From NCBI GenBank assembly GCA_050288085.1, contig JBNKDD010000017.1, positions 1 to 38,647 on the forward strand: 38,647 nucleotides of DNA, written 5' to 3'. A model generated the notes under the pieces. It saw only the letters and a program-made list of their open reading frames with translations, was not told the origin of the DNA and searched no databases. Shown here piece after piece: positions 36,155 through 38,647 of the stretch (position 1 is the first letter of the stretch; each line of letters begins with the position of its first letter). This DNA is from JBNKDD01 sp050288085. Its GTDB lineage: Bacteria > Chloroflexota > Anaerolineae > Aggregatilineales > UBA3940. Both the position numbers and the translations under genes were made by a program.

Positions 36155-38647
36155 TTATTTTGCCGCTATCACTATCCGGTTATCATAGAGCGCCATCTGA
36201 TCCTGGGCCAATCCCGATGAGGAGGCAGGTAAGATTACATGCCTGTCCTCAAACGTCATGCTCCAGTGAGGCGTCCATCCTACCCCGAACAAAACCGGGG
36301 TAATGTCCTTCTTGTTCGGGGTGACCGGAATCTCCTCAATCTGCTTGACGGCCTCAGCCCATTTCCGCCGGATAGCTTGAGCCTCTTTATCCATCTCTGC
36401 TTCGGCCTCGTCAATGTTTTCCAGGATGAGAGCCAGGTCTTCCTCCAGGACCTCCACCTGCTCGTCCGATTGGCTGGAATAACGTCGAAGTTGGGCGATG
36501 CGCGATATGGTGCGATACAGTCCACCCTGCAATAATCTGAGAGCCGACTCGCCAGCGGAGACAAGTTCTTCCTGTTTGCGGGATTTTAATTCCTCTTTTT
36601 CCGCATCAATCCGGCTGAGCTTTCTTGTTGCCTTATCTTCCAGCCGATCAAAGTTTCTCTCATATCTCTGTGCCAACTCTTCAAGCTCATCGTGCCGCCG
36701 CTGTCTGGCCTCCGTCTGCAAGTGTTCCATGAAGGTGCTCCGGCTCTCGTCAAGACCATTGTACATATTGAGAACGGGATTATGGTACACATACAACTCA
36801 AAATGATTGTAGACCCACCTCGTCAGACTGTCTTTCAAATCCTTGAATCCCGACCCTGCCGTAAAGATGGGCGGTAAAGCCGCATAATAGGCTTCCGAGA
36901 ATGGAGATAGTTCGAGCAAATGCGGGTCAAAAGGCTCTGCCTGATAGGGCCCCCATTCGATCTGCGCCATCCGAATATCTGCCAGATTCGGGATGATATA
37001 GGCATACCACAGCATCTCATCCGAGTTTGTTTTTCTATGAGTGAATCGCACGGTAAGCTGAGCCAGCAGCGCCGGTTGGTATAACAGGCGGAAATCGGCG
37101 GCATTTGCTTCAACAGGCTGGCGGGTATGCCGCACCCAATTGCGGAGGGCAACACCAGCCGTATAGTCAACCGGCAGAAAATACTCTTCAACCTTTGAGG
37201 AAAATGCAGGGCGTGCTACTGCAAATCCAGGGGGCGACTCATCGCGGCTTAGTGGACGTGCGGATGCCGTTCCCATACCACCGGCTCGTTTGCTGACATA
37301 AGTCGGAGAAATTGAACTGCCCTGTCCAGATGTTTCGCTTGAGCGCATCGCCATCCGCTCTCGGATCTCTTGCGAGGGGCCGGTGTTGATTCTTCTACGC
37401 GCTCGGCGGTTACGCTTTGATGGCTTGAAATACTCGCGCTGATTGTTCATCAGGCGGCTGATCTGGGTGCGGGTGAGAGGCCCAGCCAGATAGGACATTG
37501 CCCACCGGCTCTTCATCAAGATCGGTGTTTCGGAGGCGTGGATGTCATGCAGGATGAATTCACGCGGCTCCAGTTGACCTACCAGCTTTTTGATCTTTTC
37601 CTTGCTGAGCTGGGTAGTCTGCCCGCTGGCTGTGTCCAATCCCTCCAAAGCACGTTTTCGATCATGTTCGGTTGGCAGCCTCCCAATGAACCAGGTTCCG
37701 GCATTGGTCAGCCCCTTATAATCGATATCCTTCGCATTCTGCGTCGCCATCAAGAGACCAATGCCATGCGCACGGCCCTGCTTGATCAAGCGCATCAGCG
37801 GCTCTTTGGTAGGTGGGTTATGGGGATGCGGCGGGAACAGCCCATATACCTCGTCGATATAAAGTAGTGCCCGCAGCCCACTCGCCCCGGAAAGCGTATG
37901 CATCCAGGCCAGAATGCTCTCTAACAATAAGGTGGTGATAAACTGGCGCTCACTATCATTTAGATGAGCCAGATAGAAAATCGTCGTCCGCGGATAACCA
38001 TCCTTTGTATATAGCAAAGATGGGATGTCTACCGGCTCACCGGACATCCAGCTCTGGAAACTCGGCGAGGCGATGATCTGGTTGAGTTCCTTCGCCAACT
38101 TCATCCGTTCCTTTTCCGGCAAAACTGTCTCTAATTCGAGAACACCAAGCCGGGAGAATGGTGGGTCTTGAACATGAAGGATGAGCTGTTCCATGCTCAG
38201 ATCGGCATCATTCCGCCAATGATATTCAAAAATGTTCGCCAGTAGAATATGCTCCGGGTCTTCAATCGGATCAGAGCGCCTGCCGATCAGGGCCAGGACG
38301 GCGGTCACGATGCCGGCGATACGCTCACGCAGCAGCTCCTCATTGCCACCCCAGCCTTCGGGCGGCGCTTCAAAAGAAGCCACAATGCTGAGTGGAAGCC
38401 CTGCATCAGAGCCGGGTGTGTAAACGCTGAAACGCGATGACTGCCTATACTCCTGAATGCGTTCTTCATCAATGCCCCATTCATTCAGGTTGTCGCGCCA
38501 TTTATCCGCCATCTTTTGCGCCAGTTGATCAACTTCCATCTCAGCCTGTGCTGCGTCCTGCGGGTTAATCCAGGGTTTGAAATGCTTGCCGCTCAATTCC
38601 GGAAATGCAAGCAGCATGTTGCTCATATCGCCCTTTGGATCAATGAT
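36155..38647 (-). CDS. HerA/DUF87-type ATPase, 5' end cut by the window edge
   Basis: At least 830 residues are visible. The reading frame continues without a stop through the right edge: the codons before Met (38626) read I-I-D-P-K-G-D, the 'DPKGD' strand that in HerA-family ATPases follows Walker A. So the Walker A part is outside the window and 38626 is not the true start. Walker B is 'LLYIDEVYGLFPP' (about residue 255 from the Met at 38626), followed by 'GIGLLMATQNAKDID' and 'TWFIGRLP'. After a basic/Ser-rich linker (about 405-490) come an unrecognised domain and a long coiled coil (about 625-770). Possible roles are DNA translocation in repair, defence or conjugation; I cannot decide which. 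Confidence 0.85.
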   Translation of the reverse strand: MIDPKGDMSNMLLAFPELSGKHFKPWINPQDAAQAEMEVDQLAQKMADKWRDNLNEWGIDEERIQEYRQSSRFSVYTPGSDAGLPLSIVASFEAPPEGWGGNEELLRERIAGIVTAVLALIGRRSDPIEDPEHILLANIFEYHWRNDADLSMEQLILHVQDPPFSRLGVLELETVLPEKERMKLAKELNQIIASPSFQSWMSGEPVDIPSLLYTKDGYPRTTIFYLAHLNDSERQFITTLLLESILAWMHTLSGASGLRALLYIDEVYGLFPPHPHNPPTKEPLMRLIKQGRAHGIGLLMATQNAKDIDYKGLTNAGTWFIGRLPTEHDRKRALEGLDTASGQTTQLSKEKIKKLVGQLEPREFILHDIHASETPILMKSRWAMSYLAGPLTRTQISRLMNNQREYFKPSKRNRRARRRINTGPSQEIRERMAMRSSETSGQGSSISPTYVSKRAGGMGTASARPLSRDESPPGFAVARPAFSSKVEEYFLPVDYTAGVALRNWVRHTRQPVEANAADFRLLYQPALLAQLTVRFTHRKTNSDEMLWYAYIIPNLADIRMAQIEWGPYQAEPFDPHLLELSPFSEAYYAALPPIFTAGSGFKDLKDSLTRWVYNHFELYVYHNPVLNMYNGLDESRSTFMEHLQTEARQRRHDELEELAQRYERNFDRLEDKATRKLSRIDAEKEELKSRKQEELVSAGESALRLLQGGLYRTISRIAQLRRYSSQSDEQVEVLEEDLALILENIDEAEAEMDKEAQAIRRKWAEAVKQIEEIPVTPNKKDITPVLFGVGWTPHWSMTFEDRHVILPASSSGLAQDQMALYDNRIVIAAK

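Overview
The window looks like chromosomal DNA from a GC-moderate bacterium with an anaerobic or facultative lifestyle. My best guess is the phylum Chloroflexota (Anaerolineae-like). This is inference from the complete 14-subunit style complex I operon, the very large GAF/coiled-coil membrane protein, Thr-Pro-rich tethers on exported proteins, and the abundance of G/C-tract palindromic intergenic repeats. There is no rRNA or marker gene to confirm it.

Layout. (1) Positions 1-14850, minus strand: a respiratory complex I (NADH:quinone oxidoreductase) operon in the order nuoA-B-C-D-E-(GNAT acetyltransferase)-F-G-H-I-J-K-L-M, read right to left from a good sigma-70-like promoter at about 14817-14845. 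nuoN is expected just off the left edge. Gene junctions are either tight (overlap to about 20 nt) or carry a multi-stem palindromic repeat. (2) 15096-16010, plus: a 3-hydroxyacyl-CoA dehydrogenase divergent from nuo. (3) 15997-20593, minus: a two-gene unit encoding a 1217-residue membrane/GAF/coiled-coil histidine-kinase-like protein whose H-box has Gln instead of His, translationally coupled to a membrane-anchored LysM protein. A small membrane protein follows. (4) 21146-24800, plus: a PhzF-family protein, then a tandem pair of membrane-tethered class A beta-lactamase-like proteins.

(5) 24861-31590 is a corrinoid-dependent methyl-transfer locus. A minus-strand unit encodes DUF1638 protein, corrinoid activation ATPase (RACo/RamA-like, 2Fe-2S plus ASKHA), a corrinoid protein, and a uroporphyrinogen-decarboxylase-fold methyltransferase. 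Divergent to it are a GntR/UTRA regulator and a second corrinoid protein. A likely division of labour is that the methyltransferase moves a methyl group from an unknown methylated substrate to Co(I) on a carrier, and the activator re-reduces Co(II). No second methyltransferase (to folate or CoM) is visible here. (6) 31645-34328, minus: an MFS permease and dihydrolipoyl dehydrogenase. (7) 34478-36106: an insertion sequence with a DDE transposase, imperfect terminal inverted repeats, hairpins at both ends, and an RNA stem that would mask the transposase ribosome-binding site in read-through transcripts. (8) 36155 to the right edge, minus: the C-terminal part of a HerA/DUF87-type ATPase with a long coiled coil, cut by the window edge.

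No tRNA, rRNA, CRISPR array or prophage was recognised. The most promising material for novelty is the corrinoid locus (non-canonical metal-site residues, two carriers, repeat operators), the IS architecture, and the structured repeats within the nuo operon.
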